A stretch of DNA of 64,000 nucleotides from Magicicada septendecula (lineage: Eukaryota > Arthropoda > Insecta > Hemiptera > Cicadidae). A model generated the notes under the pieces. The model ran no database searches. It saw only the letters and a program-made list of their open reading frames with translations, and was not told where the DNA came from. Shown here in pieces: positions 1 through 11,517 of this stretch. Within the stretch, counting starts at the first letter, position 1. Each line of letters begins with the position of its first letter. The position numbers and the translations under genes were made by a program. Where the stretch lies: assembly GCA_034769895.1 (NCBI GenBank), contig CM068369.1, forward strand, positions 429,933,479 to 429,997,478, read 5' to 3'.

Positions 1-241
1 TCATTAACTTGGCTCGGATGCCTTCTACCTTGGCGTCGACATGTATAATTTCATTATTGAAGTTATTGGTGGGACTCCTGTTATCCTCTTCCAATAACTC
101 CTGTCTGATGTCCTTTAGGCAGTTGCACCCGATGATTGTGATACGACTGTGATTATTCTCAAAATTGCACTCATTATGATTATTATACCCAGTAGTTAAG
201 AGCAGTAACGGGTTCTGGCGATTTATTACTGCCTGTGCCCG
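1..241 (-). CDS. pol: LTR-retrotransposon pol, 5' fragment (protease start), reached by -1 frameshift
   Basis: On the minus strand the -1 frame relative to gag is free of stops from the slippery site to the window edge, about 80 codons. The last visible residues are HVDAKVEGIRAKLM, which resembles the strand just before the catalytic D-T/S-G of a retroviral-type aspartic protease. The catalytic triad itself would lie left of base 1 and cannot be seen. The fragment overlaps the end of gag and would be made only as a Gag-Pol fusion. The protease call rests on this short stretch and on its position after gag, so it is an inference. The element family (Ty3-like is my guess) cannot be settled without RT and integrase. 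Confidence 0.5.
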
Positions 242-247
242 TTTAAA
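202..247 (-). promoter_or_regulatory. Programmed -1 ribosomal frameshift signal between gag and pol
   Basis: The minus strand reads T-TTA-AAC in the gag frame (plus-strand 241-247), a canonical X-XXY-YYZ slippery heptamer. An 8-nt spacer (GGGCACAG) follows, then the perfect 7-bp inverted repeat GCAGTAA/TTACTGC (plus 226-232 and 202-208) around a 17-nt loop. One further G-U pair is possible. The gag stop (TAATAA) lies inside the hairpin. Slipping one base back after AAC opens the pol frame. CGGG at the slippery-site edge could instead pair with CCCG in the loop, giving a pseudoknot-like alternative. Heptamer and hairpin are seen directly; frameshifting is inferred. Confidence 0.72.
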
Positions 248-2433
248 GGCTCGGCATCATTGTTCCTTTGAGCCATACTAGTCGATGCCTCATTTGGGAT
301 GCTCAGAGTGGTTACCTGCCGATCGGTCCTATGGTCTTCCGGTCGTTCATGGTTCGACCTCCGTTCAGTGTTGTCCAAACTATTGCTCCTACGCGCCGGG
401 TAGTACCTTGGTTGGTCCCGTTCTAGGCTCCTCCGCCTTTCTTCATATCCTCGGTAGCTATTTCGTCTATTGTGATCGAATCTCCGCTGTCTTCCATCTG
501 TGGCTCGTATGAAGTTCACTCTAGGGCGAGGAAACCTATTATTATTAAAATTACTATTATTGGGACCCGCACGATTAGTATTATTAGGGTAATGACTATT
601 ATCATAATTGGGGCTTCTCTGACTATTTGCGTTATTAGGGTAGGGATTGCGGTTACCCTGATAACCATTAGAGGGTCGATTCGGGTTTTGATAATTTGGA
701 CCCGTATTATTATTATCATTGTAATTAGTATTGTTCACATTATTTCCATTATTATTAGGACCGTTATTTCGCGGATATGCCCGGCCTCCTTGGTACCCAG
801 TATTTATGTGGTTCGTACCCTGGTTATTGTTCTGGTACGTCCTTGGTTCGGGCCCATCACTTCTTCTACGACTCTGTCGGTAGTAGTCTTCATTTTCATA
901 ATTTTCTAGGAGTTCTGTCATTGCCTGGATGGTTTTTATCTGGCTGCCCCTCCTCGCACGAATCACCTCCTCATCATAATGGTAAGACAACTTATTTATT
1001 AGGCACTCCTCCGGTATGGCTGGTTCTAAGTGCTTGGCCATACACACCTTGCCGAGGAAATAAGCTGTCATTGAACTGCCGACTTGTGGTTTGTAGCGGC
1101 CGTGGCATATATTATCTCTTATTAGATTTTTCGTGGTCTCTGACCAGTACTTGGCCTTGAACAGGCTCTTGAATTGTTCATAATTGTCGATGTCGCTCCG
1201 GTTGGCCATCCACCAATGGTCATTCACCTCCCGAAACGACTCGTCAAGGATTTCTCTGTTCTGGACCCATCGGTTCCCTCGGTGTTTCTCGAGGTACTCC
1301 TCTATTCGTGCCAAGAACTCCATAGGCTTCCGTTTGTATTGCCGGAAATTGAGCCATTCTCTGTTCTCTGACATGGGGAAATTGTGATATCCAGATGGTC
1401 TGTTCCTTATTAACTCTATCTCCTCCTGGCTCTGACGCACCTGTCCGGTTATGTTTGACATAGCGGCTTCCACGCCGTCGCATCTTTCTGTTACTTGGGT
1501 CCTCACTTTATTTACTTCTTCCAAGGCAAATTTCTTGGTCTCCTCCATTCTTGTTTTCTGTTGTTCTTGGACCTGAGTAATCTCCTTTGTTATTACTTCC
1601 CGGACTTCTAGCACTTCGTTTTCTGTTTGACGACATCTTTCGTCTACTTCTCGGATCTGCTGGTTAACAACCACGACTTCCTGTTCTAATTTCTTGACGA
1701 TGGATTTCTTCGTCTCTATTATCTTTTTATTTATCTCCTCCTTGGCTAACTCAATCCTCTCGTCTAACTTATTCATGTTCTCTTGGTTAACTTCCCTTAG
1801 TTCTTCTCTCAACCTTTGATTATTCTCATCCATCTTCTCCTCCATTTTCAGATTATTTTCCTCCAACTGTTCCCTCAGTTGCTGATTGTCGCTTTCCATT
1901 TTCCTAATTGTTTCCTCCATTTTCTCTTCCATCTTCTTACTCAAATTCTTACTGGTTTCCTCAATCCTTTTATTAGTATTTTCTATCTTACGGCCCAATT
2001 CTTCCTTTGTGGATCGGTTATCTTCCTTCAGATCCTCCAGTTTTTCATTTAATGAATGGTTGTCGTCATCCATTTTCTTGCTTAAATTCTCCTCCATCTT
2101 CTTGTTATCTTCTTTTGTGGAATCCATTTTCTTAGTTACTCCTTCTATTTTGGATTCTAAGTTCTTACTCATTGATTTGTTATCCTCTCTCATTTGCCTG
2201 AACATTTCCATTATGTTCTCTTCCATTGTTTTAGATTTCTCCTTCTCTGGGACACTGACTTCCCCCGTCTGCGTTGTTACTTCTAATTGTTCCTCTGGTG
2301 GTTCCGGTTGTTTATGTTCCACCTGGATCAGTAACACTTCCGGATCCTCCACAGGTGTTGCCTCCTTATCTCCCATGTCAACCTCTTTTTCGGCCTCTGC
2401 CGCCCTCTTCTTCGAAGTAGCTCGTCTTTGCAT
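226..2433 (-). CDS. gag: LTR-retrotransposon Gag with long N-terminal coiled coil
   Basis: A 735-residue protein. Residues 1-69 are acidic and proline-rich. About 70-345 are a long charged heptad region (repeated E/K/N with M, L, I spacing), a predicted coiled coil. About 360-520 resemble the retrotransposon Gag capsid domain (FRQYKRKPMEFLARIEEYLE, then W and F positions typical of Ty3-like Gag). From about 530 to the end it is rich in N, G, R and P. No CCHC zinc knuckle is visible; the basic Asn-rich tail may bind RNA instead. It would assemble the virus-like particle in the cytoplasm. The start is the first ATG downstream of the primer site. It ends in tandem stops TAATAA, with a -1 shift into pol just before. 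The ORF is unbroken, so the copy may be fairly young. Confidence 0.75.
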   Translation of the reverse strand: MQRRATSKKRAAEAEKEVDMGDKEATPVEDPEVLLIQVEHKQPEPPEEQLEVTTQTGEVSVPEKEKSKTMEENIMEMFRQMREDNKSMSKNLESKIEGVTKKMDSTKEDNKKMEENLSKKMDDDNHSLNEKLEDLKEDNRSTKEELGRKIENTNKRIEETSKNLSKKMEEKMEETIRKMESDNQQLREQLEENNLKMEEKMDENNQRLREELREVNQENMNKLDERIELAKEEINKKIIETKKSIVKKLEQEVVVVNQQIREVDERCRQTENEVLEVREVITKEITQVQEQQKTRMEETKKFALEEVNKVRTQVTERCDGVEAAMSNITGQVRQSQEEIELIRNRPSGYHNFPMSENREWLNFRQYKRKPMEFLARIEEYLEKHRGNRWVQNREILDESFREVNDHWWMANRSDIDNYEQFKSLFKAKYWSETTKNLIRDNICHGRYKPQVGSSMTAYFLGKVCMAKHLEPAIPEECLINKLSYHYDEEVIRARRGSQIKTIQAMTELLENYENEDYYRQSRRRSDGPEPRTYQNNNQGTNHINTGYQGGRAYPRNNGPNNNGNNVNNTNYNDNNNTGPNYQNPNRPSNGYQGNRNPYPNNANSQRSPNYDNSHYPNNTNRAGPNNSNFNNNRFPRPRVNFIRATDGRQRRFDHNRRNSYRGYEERRRSLERDQPRYYPARRSNSLDNTERRSNHERPEDHRTDRQVTTLSIPNEASTSMAQRNNDAEPLNGHRQ

Positions 2434-2502
2434 TTTTCTGGTATCTATTAATTAATCGCTGCCAAGCTTATCTTATCAAGCCCTCTAAGTTGGACGCCAC
2501 TT
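2434..2502 (-). other. Retrotransposon leader with lysine-tRNA-like primer-binding site
   Basis: Reading the minus strand, TGGCGTCCAAC (plus 2489-2499) begins 3 nt after a CA dinucleotide that could end the 5' LTR. It differs at one of 11 positions from the TGGCGCCCAAC primer site complementary to animal tRNA-Lys, as I recall it. Gag starts about 55 nt downstream. The position between a putative LTR end and gag is what a primer-binding site needs. The tRNA assignment is tentative. Confidence 0.45.
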
Positions 2503-5500
2503 TGTAACCTGGCCTCTGTATGCCGGTCGTTACAAAAGATAATAAGTTGATAGAAAATTTTATAGAAATAGAATTTTCAAATAGTAAAAGATTTTGTTTA
2601 TGTTTATTAAGAGGTGTGTATAAGAAATAAATCTGTTTTAAAAGGTTCTTGTAAAAATTTTAATAACAGGCAGGTATTTATTGACCGCCGATGCACTTCT
2701 AGAAGATTTGAACCAAGTCTGGAGTTAAATAGTTTAACTCCAGTTAGCAATCGATTGGTGACTTTTCTGGCTGGTCCAATATCTCGTTCAAATAAAATAT
2801 TTTCTTCTTAGTTAAGTCCTTCAGCCTTAATAAATACTCTTAAATTAACCTGTGAAATAAGTAACAGATAAGAAATAATGGAAATATATAGATTTATTGA
2901 CAATTTAAATAAATAATCGATTTTTTATCGATGGAGAGCAATTATCGACTCTGTCTCGGGAATTATCGATTGTGTCATACAGAACAAAATTTATGATATT
3001 TAATATATTAAAAGACAGGTTCTTTGAGCGATTAAAATTAATAGTCAGAGAAGGGTGACGAGAAAGTATAACATTAACAATTAACACAAATACAATAATT
3101 AATATTCAATAAAATTTAAATAATTCCAATAAGTAATGTGTATGTATGTTGTCAAACCAATATGCAGACGATGACGTCACTGCTGGAAGATAAAGAAGGC
3201 AGGCTTGAATTTTCAAAATGGCCGCTACTAGATATGGCGAGTTCACTGCAAAATCGGCATGTCCAAAAATCACGACAGAATTACCTTCGTGAATGTCTGA
3301 AATCTTCCCGCACTGGTGTAATATGTCTGTTAAGTTATTTGGTGTATTCTGACGAAGTGTTCTGTGTAAACTTGTGTTGGTTAGTTTATTTTGTACGTGT
3401 TCACTTCTTTGAGTTAACGTTCTCAAGATATGGTTATGATTTGTAGAGTGAATTGGTTTAAATATAAGGTTTTACTGTTTTCTGTCACTCGTATCATGAA
3501 GTTAGATGTTTGTTTTCACTATTGTCGTGAACGTATGGATAGCTTTAGTTTTAAAAAGTGTCTAATTCGTCTAACTCTCGTTTCACTTATTTTAATGGCT
3601 AAACGCTAGTGCCATTTTCGACTCGATTTAAAGAACGTTTTGTCACACAACTATTCAGCTTGATATTCAACAAAAGACTAATTAACTTGGTCATAAATCT
3701 GGCCCAGTTAATCTTTGAAAAAGTATTGTTAACATATTTCGATTACCTGTACACATGATAAAATATTACATTATATATGGAATTTATCTATTTTATTCAT
3801 CACTTTTATGAATTATGAACCTTATTATTGGTTTAATCATCTCATTCCCTTTAAATTGATGTATTATAGTCCATATCTGTAGACATTTTGTGGAAATTAA
3901 CAAATTTTGTTCACTTTTTGGAAATATAGGCTCAAAATTGGATTTCCGTCTTTATACAAAATTCTATACAAAATTTTATACAAAATTTTAGGTATCAGTA
4001 ATACTATTATAATAAATTTTAATTAGTCATATTCCTCTTCCTTTCCTTAAATACATATAAATTAAACCCTTGAACTGGTTTTTTTGTGTTAATCTGTAAA
4101 TTTGACATTGCTCTTGAAAATTAATTAATTTATATATTTTGAAAATTTACAATGTTTTAAGGTATATTTCCTTATTATCATTTTAACTCATAGGATCATT
4201 TCCATTAGTGGTGAACTGAGTTATCTTATATAAATCTTGCTAGTTTACAGGATTTATAAGTGAATTATACTGGTTTATATTGTTTCTGTGAATTCACCAA
4301 ATGGCCTAGATTTTAGAATTTTATATTTCTGTCTTTCTCAAATAAATTTAAACTTAACTCCTCCTCTGACTTTACATAATTACAATTATATGAAAATAAC
4401 ATGTCTTATAACTTATTGTGTGGTGTAGTAGTTAATTAACACTACGGTTATTAAAATAAATAATTATGAACATTGTTTAGCAATCTGCACAATTGAACAT
4501 ATTGCAGACATGGTTTGAACATATATCTTTTAACTATTTTTGAGTTAACATAGCATACCTATTTAAACATTATTAATGGTATGTAGGCTATTATTTAGCA
4601 AACATAATTCTTTTTAGAACACATAACATAAATCTTATTTTCTAATAACTCTTACAAATACATTTTACTAACACATTGATTTTAGGACTGTGAATAAACA
4701 GTCTATTTAAACATTTTACACTTATTAATATTATATTAATCCCAGTACTTTCTGGTCTAAACCATTATTATTTGTGATCCCCGACATCAGTAAACATGAA
4801 GTCCTATACTCTATTTATTATCATTTTTTTACAAATGTCTTGTAAATAAAGATTTACATTGAAATAATAAAATACTGGAAATCTTCCATTTTATTATTTT
4901 ATTATGCTGTTTATTATTAGATATTAAAGTTGTTATATTGCATACTGATAAGTTATAGCTTCACCAACTTTAAGTTTATTGCATTTCTAAAAAACACTTA
5001 CACAAATTCACTTTCACTGTTGGTTCTGATATTTTGAGTCTTATTATCTCAGACCAGACCTTTAGTAATCATGGACTGTTAAGACTAGTTTATTTTCTTT
5101 ATTACCCAATAGCTTTAGTCGATTCACTTCTTATAACGCTATACAGCACTTTAGTTTTTTTAAATAATTACATTTTTATAGGATTTTGGGTATGTTATAC
5201 TTTCTTTTGCATAGTTTTTGTGGGTTTGGGGTTGATAGTAGTTTATATAATAATAGGTTTTACAACGGTGTTTCTTTCATACTATTTCTTCCTCTCCTCC
5301 TGTCTTCTTTCTTGTCCTTCTTCGTATCTTCCTTCTGGTCTTCCTTCTTGTCCTTTTTCTAGTCTTCATTCTTGTCCCTCTTCTAGTCTTCATTCTTCTG
5401 GTTTTCTTGTCTTCCTTCTTCATTCTTGGGTAAACCAAGGTACTTTGTGTTATCTCGACTGAGGTTTAGTTTGGAACATTTAATTTATTCACTGATACTG

Positions 5501-5884
5501 ACTTTATTCTTCTCTACAGGTATCAGGGTATTGTTTTCTTCCTGATCACAAATTTTATTCTTCCCTTTTCTTGTTTTTGGGGTATTTTGGTATTCACTAC
5601 TCTTTAATTGAGTCTCTTTTTTCTTGATATGGTCTTATATAACTGGTCTACTGCTCTTAGCTCCCTGGGTAAATTACGGATATTATAATATGAGTTGCTT
5701 CCAATACTTTCTTTGATATTTAAACAGTGGTTTTTATATAATGTAAATGAGGATTTTGATTTTATCGTGGTTCATTCCTTTGATTTCCTTAAATCTCATT
5801 CAATATTATTTTAACATATTTGATGTAATTAAACTTTATGATATTATTTAACTTAATAAGTAGTGGATTTTCTGTCACGCTACA
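2503..5884 (-). mobile_element. Candidate very long 5' LTR upstream of gag (boundaries uncertain)
   Basis: On the minus strand a segment starting TGTAGCGTGACAGAA (ending at plus 5884) and finishing GGTTACA (plus 2503) would place a TG...CA LTR directly before the primer site. Its length, 3.4 kb, is unusual. Supporting observation: a second place (plus 28719) reads TGTAGCGTCACAGAA and also lies 5' of a primer-site-like sequence. The interior is AT-rich with no long convincing ORF; a 142-codon plus-strand ORF at 5034-5462 is low-complexity TCCTT repeats. The 3' LTR is outside the window, so the identity test cannot be made here. If the LTR is shorter, the rest is plain intergenic DNA. Confidence 0.25.
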
Positions 5885-6845
5885 ATATCTATCCTAACTA
5901 GTGCTTACTTAAACATGAACTAATGTTAATGCAAATAATTAATGACTTTTAGTTTTTTTAAATAAACTTCTGTTATTTTCAACATTGACTTCAATAGCTA
6001 AGAAAAATATACGGTGCACATGAAACAGTACAAACTTTTCGAGTTCGAGAAACTTCACGTTCCGTCAGCAATGTGAATGAAAGCTTGTTGTTAACTTAGA
6101 TCTACAGTACGATTCTTGTCCCAGAAACCTTAAACTATTTTTCAAGAAGTCCTTAAACTCTTGCTATAGTGAACGTTGGTTTCACGGGTCTGTGTTTATT
6201 ATTTCAAAGCTAGCGTATTTTACATGCATATAAATTACACTGACTATTCAATTCAACTTAGTTTTAATTTCTGTTGGATGAAATTATATTATTATTATTA
6301 CTCTGTTGTGTCCTGTCTTTTGGTAAAAATTATATTCAAATATGATTCAGTAAGAAGAATGGGCTAGAAGCGTGTGGATCTAGAAATAATATGGTCATTA
6401 CTACTTTGTTTCTATGTGTAAAACTTACGATATACAAAACGTAGGAGAGATATTCTGAAATGTTGATATCTCAAATGAAGATATTGAGAAACCGTGATGT
6501 GACTGAAGTAATGTTTTATAGATATTACGCATGTTCTACGTCACAGCTTCGCTTTATCGTTTTGACTAATGTAATCTAAAAGTCAAAATTTAGGAGGTGA
6601 ATTCTAAGGAATAAAAATAATTTACAAATTAGAAAGATAAAGCTGTTTAATGGCCTTGAAATAACAAGTAAGGAGTAGGACTTGTTAGTAGTCTACCATT
6701 GCGTTGTAAGGATGAGCTCGAGTATGAAATTGGTGTTTGAAAGATTCGAGTGTAATTCGCTTTGTAGCTAACTGGGCGTACAAAGTAGCTCAAGAGTACA
6801 TCTAATTTAACCAAAACTACATGCTTCTTTCACTAATATCTTAAG

Positions 6846-6846
<1 letters not shown>
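5885..6846. other. AT-rich intergenic DNA, nothing recognised
   Basis: Only short random ORFs; no RNA gene or repeat structure was recognised. Confidence 0.5.

Positions 6847-6897
<51 letters not shown>
6847..6897. repeat. (CA)n microsatellite
   Basis: About 25 uninterrupted CA dinucleotides, bounded by AAGCTA on the left and CCGCTACACG on the right. Confidence 0.95.
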
Positions 6898-6898
<1 letters not shown>

Positions 6899-8492
6899 GC
6901 TACACGCTGGTTTATGCACGTATACTTGAGTGGATGCGTGTATCTGAGTAAATTAAAAAAAAAATTAAACTCCGAACTGCAGAGGGTTTAAATTAAAAGA
7001 GTAAATAAGTAGAATGCAGTCTTAACCCTCAAGAAATTGAACAAAAATATAGCTTTGAAAGCCGGTAAGTTCACACAAAAAGTTAAAACACATACGTACG
7101 TTTTTTTATTTGTAACCTACAGCAAACGTTAATTAACTAATGAAAAACGGTACTCTCTGTTATTGTGAATGCTCACATTATACAGAAAAATCTCTCACAA
7201 CGTACAAGTTCCATTAAAAATAAGTTGTCGATAAATCTGTATTAAAAAGAAAATATGATTTTATTAAAGATTGCATTTGCTGTGTACTGTAACATTTATC
7301 ACAGTTTTCTTAATCGTTCAACCAGAAAAATATTATCAATCGGAACTAGAACGGAAAGTGTAGTGCGTACGTTGGAGCCGTGACGCTTCAATGTGAATTG
7401 CCAGTGCCACAACACAAGAGTAATCTCCATAATATCAAGTATTAAATTGTTGAATTTTAAAACAAAAAAAGTGAAACGTAAGCGATTAAAATCATAATAA
7501 GAGTGTTTGGCCAAATTCGTACTGTAATTTGTTATTTAAAAGTACATGTTAGTTTCATGGAAATTGTATCTGTCTAAGCTCTTGCCATTGTAGTTTATCA
7601 ACTAAACGTGAGGCAAGTTTAGCCAAAATCATTCTAGGTACTTAACCGGTTTATTATCTTTCTATCTTTAGATTATGATATGATTTCAATAAGCGTGAAT
7701 TTCTGTTTTCAATTCTTTATCACGGCCTAGTTAAACGTTTATTTAACTAGAGTAACTGTTTTATTCTAAAGTTTCTATATTGATAAAAACCATCTGTTAC
7801 AGGGCAATGATTTAAATCTGATACAGATTATGTTTATTCAGTTACTAGTGTGGAAATAGTTTTAAAATAACTTGAGTATATTAAACAAATAATACCCTCA
7901 TAATACTATATACACGTTTGTAAATGTTTAAATATGTGATTTTGCTATTTTCGAAATAATCCAGTATTTTTTTTAGGTAGATTTCTGCCATTAGCTTATG
8001 GGCATGAAGTTTCTGTGGTACTGATATTGGTAAATTAATGCTTGGACTTTACTTTTGCTGTCTCAATACCACTGAGCTGTATTGGGCTGTGTACTTTACG
8101 TTTAAATAGTTTGTACCAAATTAGCCTTAAATGTAAGTCCTTATTAGCTTTACAATGAGAAACCGCCTGAATCTAAGGTACTATTAAATACAGACACCGA
8201 TATTTGAAATAGATTTTATTTACTGATAAATTAATTTTGGTAACTAAAAGTTCAAATTTTATTTAAATATTTTCGTTGCATGTGGATAATTCGGATTCAG
8301 GAACAGAAATACTATTGGATTCATAAATAGCAATGCAACAGCAATCAAGAAGATATAATATTTGCAGTAGCCGTAAAGGCTGAACCTTGTTTTTAAAAAT
8401 ACACTTGATGTACTTTCCCATCAGGACTCCCTTGTACCTAAAAACTGCCCCCACTGGGAACAGCACTTTCGATTGACACGATTCAAAAACCC

Positions 8493-8493
<1 letters not shown>
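6898..8493. other. AT-rich intergenic DNA, nothing recognised
   Basis: Short ORFs below 75 codons without recognisable domains; no structured repeat was seen. Confidence 0.5.

Positions 8494-8569
<76 letters not shown>
8494..8569. repeat. (CA)n microsatellite
   Basis: About 38 CA dinucleotides. The minus-strand 100-codon poly(CV) reading across it is an artefact. Confidence 0.95.
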
Positions 8570-8571
<2 letters not shown>

Positions 8572-9039
8572 ATACTATTTTTATTTTATTAAAAAATGGA
8601 TTGTTTCAATGCAAGTATTTACATATTTTCTTTACTGATATATATTTTGTTGAACGTATACGCGTATACACTGATCAATATTATCACAATAGTGTAAATA
8701 AATATATACTTTGAAAATCTTTGTTTATATATTCGTTACGTGTTGATTTATACAGTGTCAAATTATAATACCCTCTGCATGTATTAAATATTTTGAGAAT
8801 ATAAAAGATAGAACTCACATTAAGTATTTCTTATAAATTTTCGGGTTGAATCCTGCATTGAAATATGTTGATTTTCACCGAACGTTTTGGTAGATACATA
8901 TCTGCTATTTTTCGGTTGATTCAGCTCGATTCCTGATTTATATTGTCCTATATTTAGATAGTATCTGTACACGCAAAAAACGCGTGTTATATTCACGTTG
9001 TGTTATAGTCCCTCGAAAAATTTGACTATAAATCAAAAC

Positions 9040-10057
9040 TTATTCCCCAGTGTTTTGATGGTCAGGGGAATTAAATTGTCTTCAGGCAAAAATCAAAGAA
9101 GTAGTCCCACAAGCGGTTTTTGTTCACTGCATGGCGCATCGGTTGAATCTAGTGCTACAACAAAGCTGCAACATCATTTCGCAATGTCGGATATTTTTTG
9201 CAACTGTTAACGGTTTACCGCCTTTTTTCCACAGTTCTGCTAGGCGAACTTACGCAGTAGACACAGTCGTTGGAAGACGAATCCCTACTTCCGTTATTAC
9301 GCGATGGAAGTCTAATTCCAAAATTGTGAATAGCCTACTATACATAACGAATGGGATTCATTAAAAGAAGTATTCACTAAAATTGTGAACGATTCAAATT
9401 ATGATCAAACATCAATTAGGCAGAGTGATGGCTTCTTAAATAGATTTAATGATTTTGAATTTACGCTTTGGTTGTCGTTTTTAACGATATTTTTGGAGCC
9501 ACGGATGCTCTCTTCGATGTGCTACAAAAGAATCATTTGACATTAACTTCTGTATCTCGCAAGTTAAAAATACGCAAACACTCATAAATAGCAAAAGAAC
9601 TGATGATGCATTTATGAAAATTTTCGATTTAGCTGCTTCAAAAACAACAGTTCCAACTGAATACCATGAGTGGCAGAAAAGAATTACACTCACACGAGAT
9701 CAACTTTTTGAAAAATACAAAATTCTGTATTATGAAATTTTAGATAACCTTTCAGTACAAATAGCCACACGTTTTAATGATATGGAAAAGCTTCAGTTTG
9801 TTACATTAATGGATACTTCAAAGTTCGTAACGTATTTTGAAAACTTTCCCACGGATGCATTAAATAACTTAAAGGTGTGCTACCCTAGATACCTGCGCAA
9901 TACAATGACAGAGGACAGACATACTAACTTATCAAAAATTTCCATAGAAAAGGAACTGTTAAACGAATTAATTAATGTACAACCATTTTATGACGACATT
10001 ATCGACAAGTTTGCATATTTGAAAGAGAGGAGAATTGACCTTGTGTTCAAGAAATAA
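9040..10057 (+). pseudogene. hAT-family transposase relic (DUF4371 / P52rIPK-like)
   Basis: Three frames read in turn give the C-terminal half of a hAT-type transposase. It starts near CFDGQG (about 9048), then CMAHRLNLVLQQ (about 9127-9162), FFHSSARRTYA and TRWKS (about 9300). A frame change near 9345 leads into EWDSLKEVF, and another near 9515 joins DALFDVLQ to KESFDINFC. A final block of more than 150 codons carries LRNTMTEDR and LSKISIEKE, the hAT C-terminal dimerisation region. The usual ERSFSxLKRIK segment just before that block is missing, with LKVCYP joined directly to RYLRNTM, so an internal deletion is likely. The N-terminal BED/THAP part and catalytic core are absent or lost. No function is expected. 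The family name is my recognition of these motifs. Confidence 0.72.
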
Positions 10058-10230
10058 AATGCAAGCCTGTACGTACTTACTATTTTTAACTACTTTATTT
10101 GTAAATTTTATTAACATACTTTTCTTTTGTCTCCATATGTTATTCATGATTCCAAAACAGGAAGAAACATATTCACATAAATGATTGGGGGGGGGACTGC
10201 CACCGGTTCTGCTTCACCAATCCTCGAATC

Positions 10231-10245
10231 CACGAGCCGCCACTG
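10231..10245 (+). repeat. hAT-type 3' terminal inverted repeat
   Basis: CACGAGCCGCCACTG is the reverse complement of CAGTGGCGGCTCGTG, a typical hAT end, and lies about 190 bp after the transposase relic. The next 8 bases, GGTCAGAC, would be the target duplication. I did not find the matching 5' end upstream. Confidence 0.55.
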
Positions 10246-10253
10246 GGTCAGAC

Positions 10254-10786
10254 ATGCATCTGAATAATTTGAATTCGCGCGTTTAGTTGCCCACACTATG
10301 GCGGAAGTCGTGTGCTTCAATTGTGCACGGCATTGGTGGGACTGAGGCCATATTGTGCTAGGGGCTTGTTCCTTCCATGCTCAATTCCATTCACAATTCA
10401 CACATAAGACATACTCTTTCTCCGCTTCTTTTTCAAACATTGTATGACTTTCAAAAAAGTAACATTAAAAACTTAATTCAAAGAGAAATATATCAAAAAC
10501 TGTAAATAAGTGTTTGAAAAGTAACGAGTAGATGTATTACTATGTTACGCGTAATGAGTAACATTATAGATAAAGTTAAAATGTAAATGATTTCTGACAA
10601 GAACATCTGAAGTGTACTGGCGGTGTCGGCACACTTCACATGTCAAAGGTTTGTGACTTCAGTCTACCCTCCTCAGCTATCAGAGTAATGTCCGCAGTAT
10701 TTGCAACATCTGCGACATCTAAATGAAATATGAAAAAATTAAATCAGGTTTGCAGTATCACTACAATACATTCAGGCTTTTTCATT
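10254..10786. other. Intergenic DNA, nothing recognised
   Basis: Mixed-composition sequence without ORF or repeat structure that I can name. Confidence 0.45.
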
Positions 10787-11015
10787 TTATAAATTAATAA
10801 ATTACCATAGATCCGTCGCGTGACTTTGTTTTATACTTAAAATGACGCGTTTCGGAACATATGTTCCATCATCAGATTACTTCACTCAGTTGAGATCGTT
10901 AAATGTTAAAATCACATCACTCAAATGTTAAAAACACACGTCAGTATGGGTTGATTTTTTTTTAAATATAAAACAAAGTCACACGACGGATGTAAGGTAA
11001 TTTATTAATTTATAA
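10787..11015 (-). repeat. Fold-back unit: 49-bp inverted arms around a hammerhead motif
   Basis: The left arm 10787-10835 and the reverse complement of 10967-11015 agree at about 46 of 49 positions (sharing TTATAAATTAATAAATTACC and GTGACTTTGTTTTATA). The 131 bp between them hold a hammerhead-like core on the minus strand close to one arm. A transcript would fold into a long stem with the ribozyme in the loop. Similar hammerhead-bearing pieces are known from Penelope-like elements; no coding part of such an element is present here. Confidence 0.6.
10841..10878 (-). ncRNA. Hammerhead ribozyme-like motif (complete conserved core)
   Basis: The minus strand reads CTGATGA, a self-complementary stem II (GGAACATATGTTCC), GAAAC, GC, then GTC. 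These are the CUGANGA and GAAA core boxes and a GUC cleavage triplet. Stem I is only 3 bp (AAT/ATT). Stem III is ACGCGT, a palindrome with almost no loop, so cleavage would be expected from a dimer, as described for minimal Penelope-type hammerheads. The core match is direct; activity is inferred. Confidence 0.55.
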
Positions 11016-11517
11016 ATAACAAAGTGACTTGGATACCAGTAACAATATGTACGTCAAATTTTTCATTTTTTTTCTAAAAAAAGTATAGAAATTTATTTCT
11101 GTTAAACTGGCATATACCAAGTCGATTGAAACCTTTCGTTTTTTACCCTTTCTTTTACAAATGTTTTTATAGTGCATGCTATTAAAATCTTTATATATAT
11201 ATTTCGTGTGTGCGTGTGTATGTCACTGAACTCCTCCTAGACGGCTGGACCGATTTTGATGAAATTTTGTGTGTGTGTTTGAGTGGGTCCCTGGATGGTT
11301 TAGATTCACAATTGGACCCGGTAGGTGGCGCTGCGATCGGGTTCCAGGAAATTATATATAAAAATGAATGTTTCTTTGTTTGTCCCGTATGCGTTCCTAT
11401 ACCATTCATCGGATTGCAATGAAACTTCGGTGAGTTGTTGTGCGCACGCCCGCGAAGGTTTCTGAATTAGTGGTGTTTTTTCAATGGGGTCCTTTGGGGG
11501 GTTCTTTGGGGTCTTCC

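Noticed and set aside
285..2455. Several plus-strand ORFs opposite gag
   Set aside because: Antisense shadows of the gag ORF: hydrophobic Ile/Ser/Phe-rich translations of a charged, Asn-rich coding strand.
5034..5462. 142-codon plus-strand ORF
   Set aside because: Hydrophobic, with degenerate CTTCTTGTCC-type repeats; low-complexity sequence without domain or codon signal.
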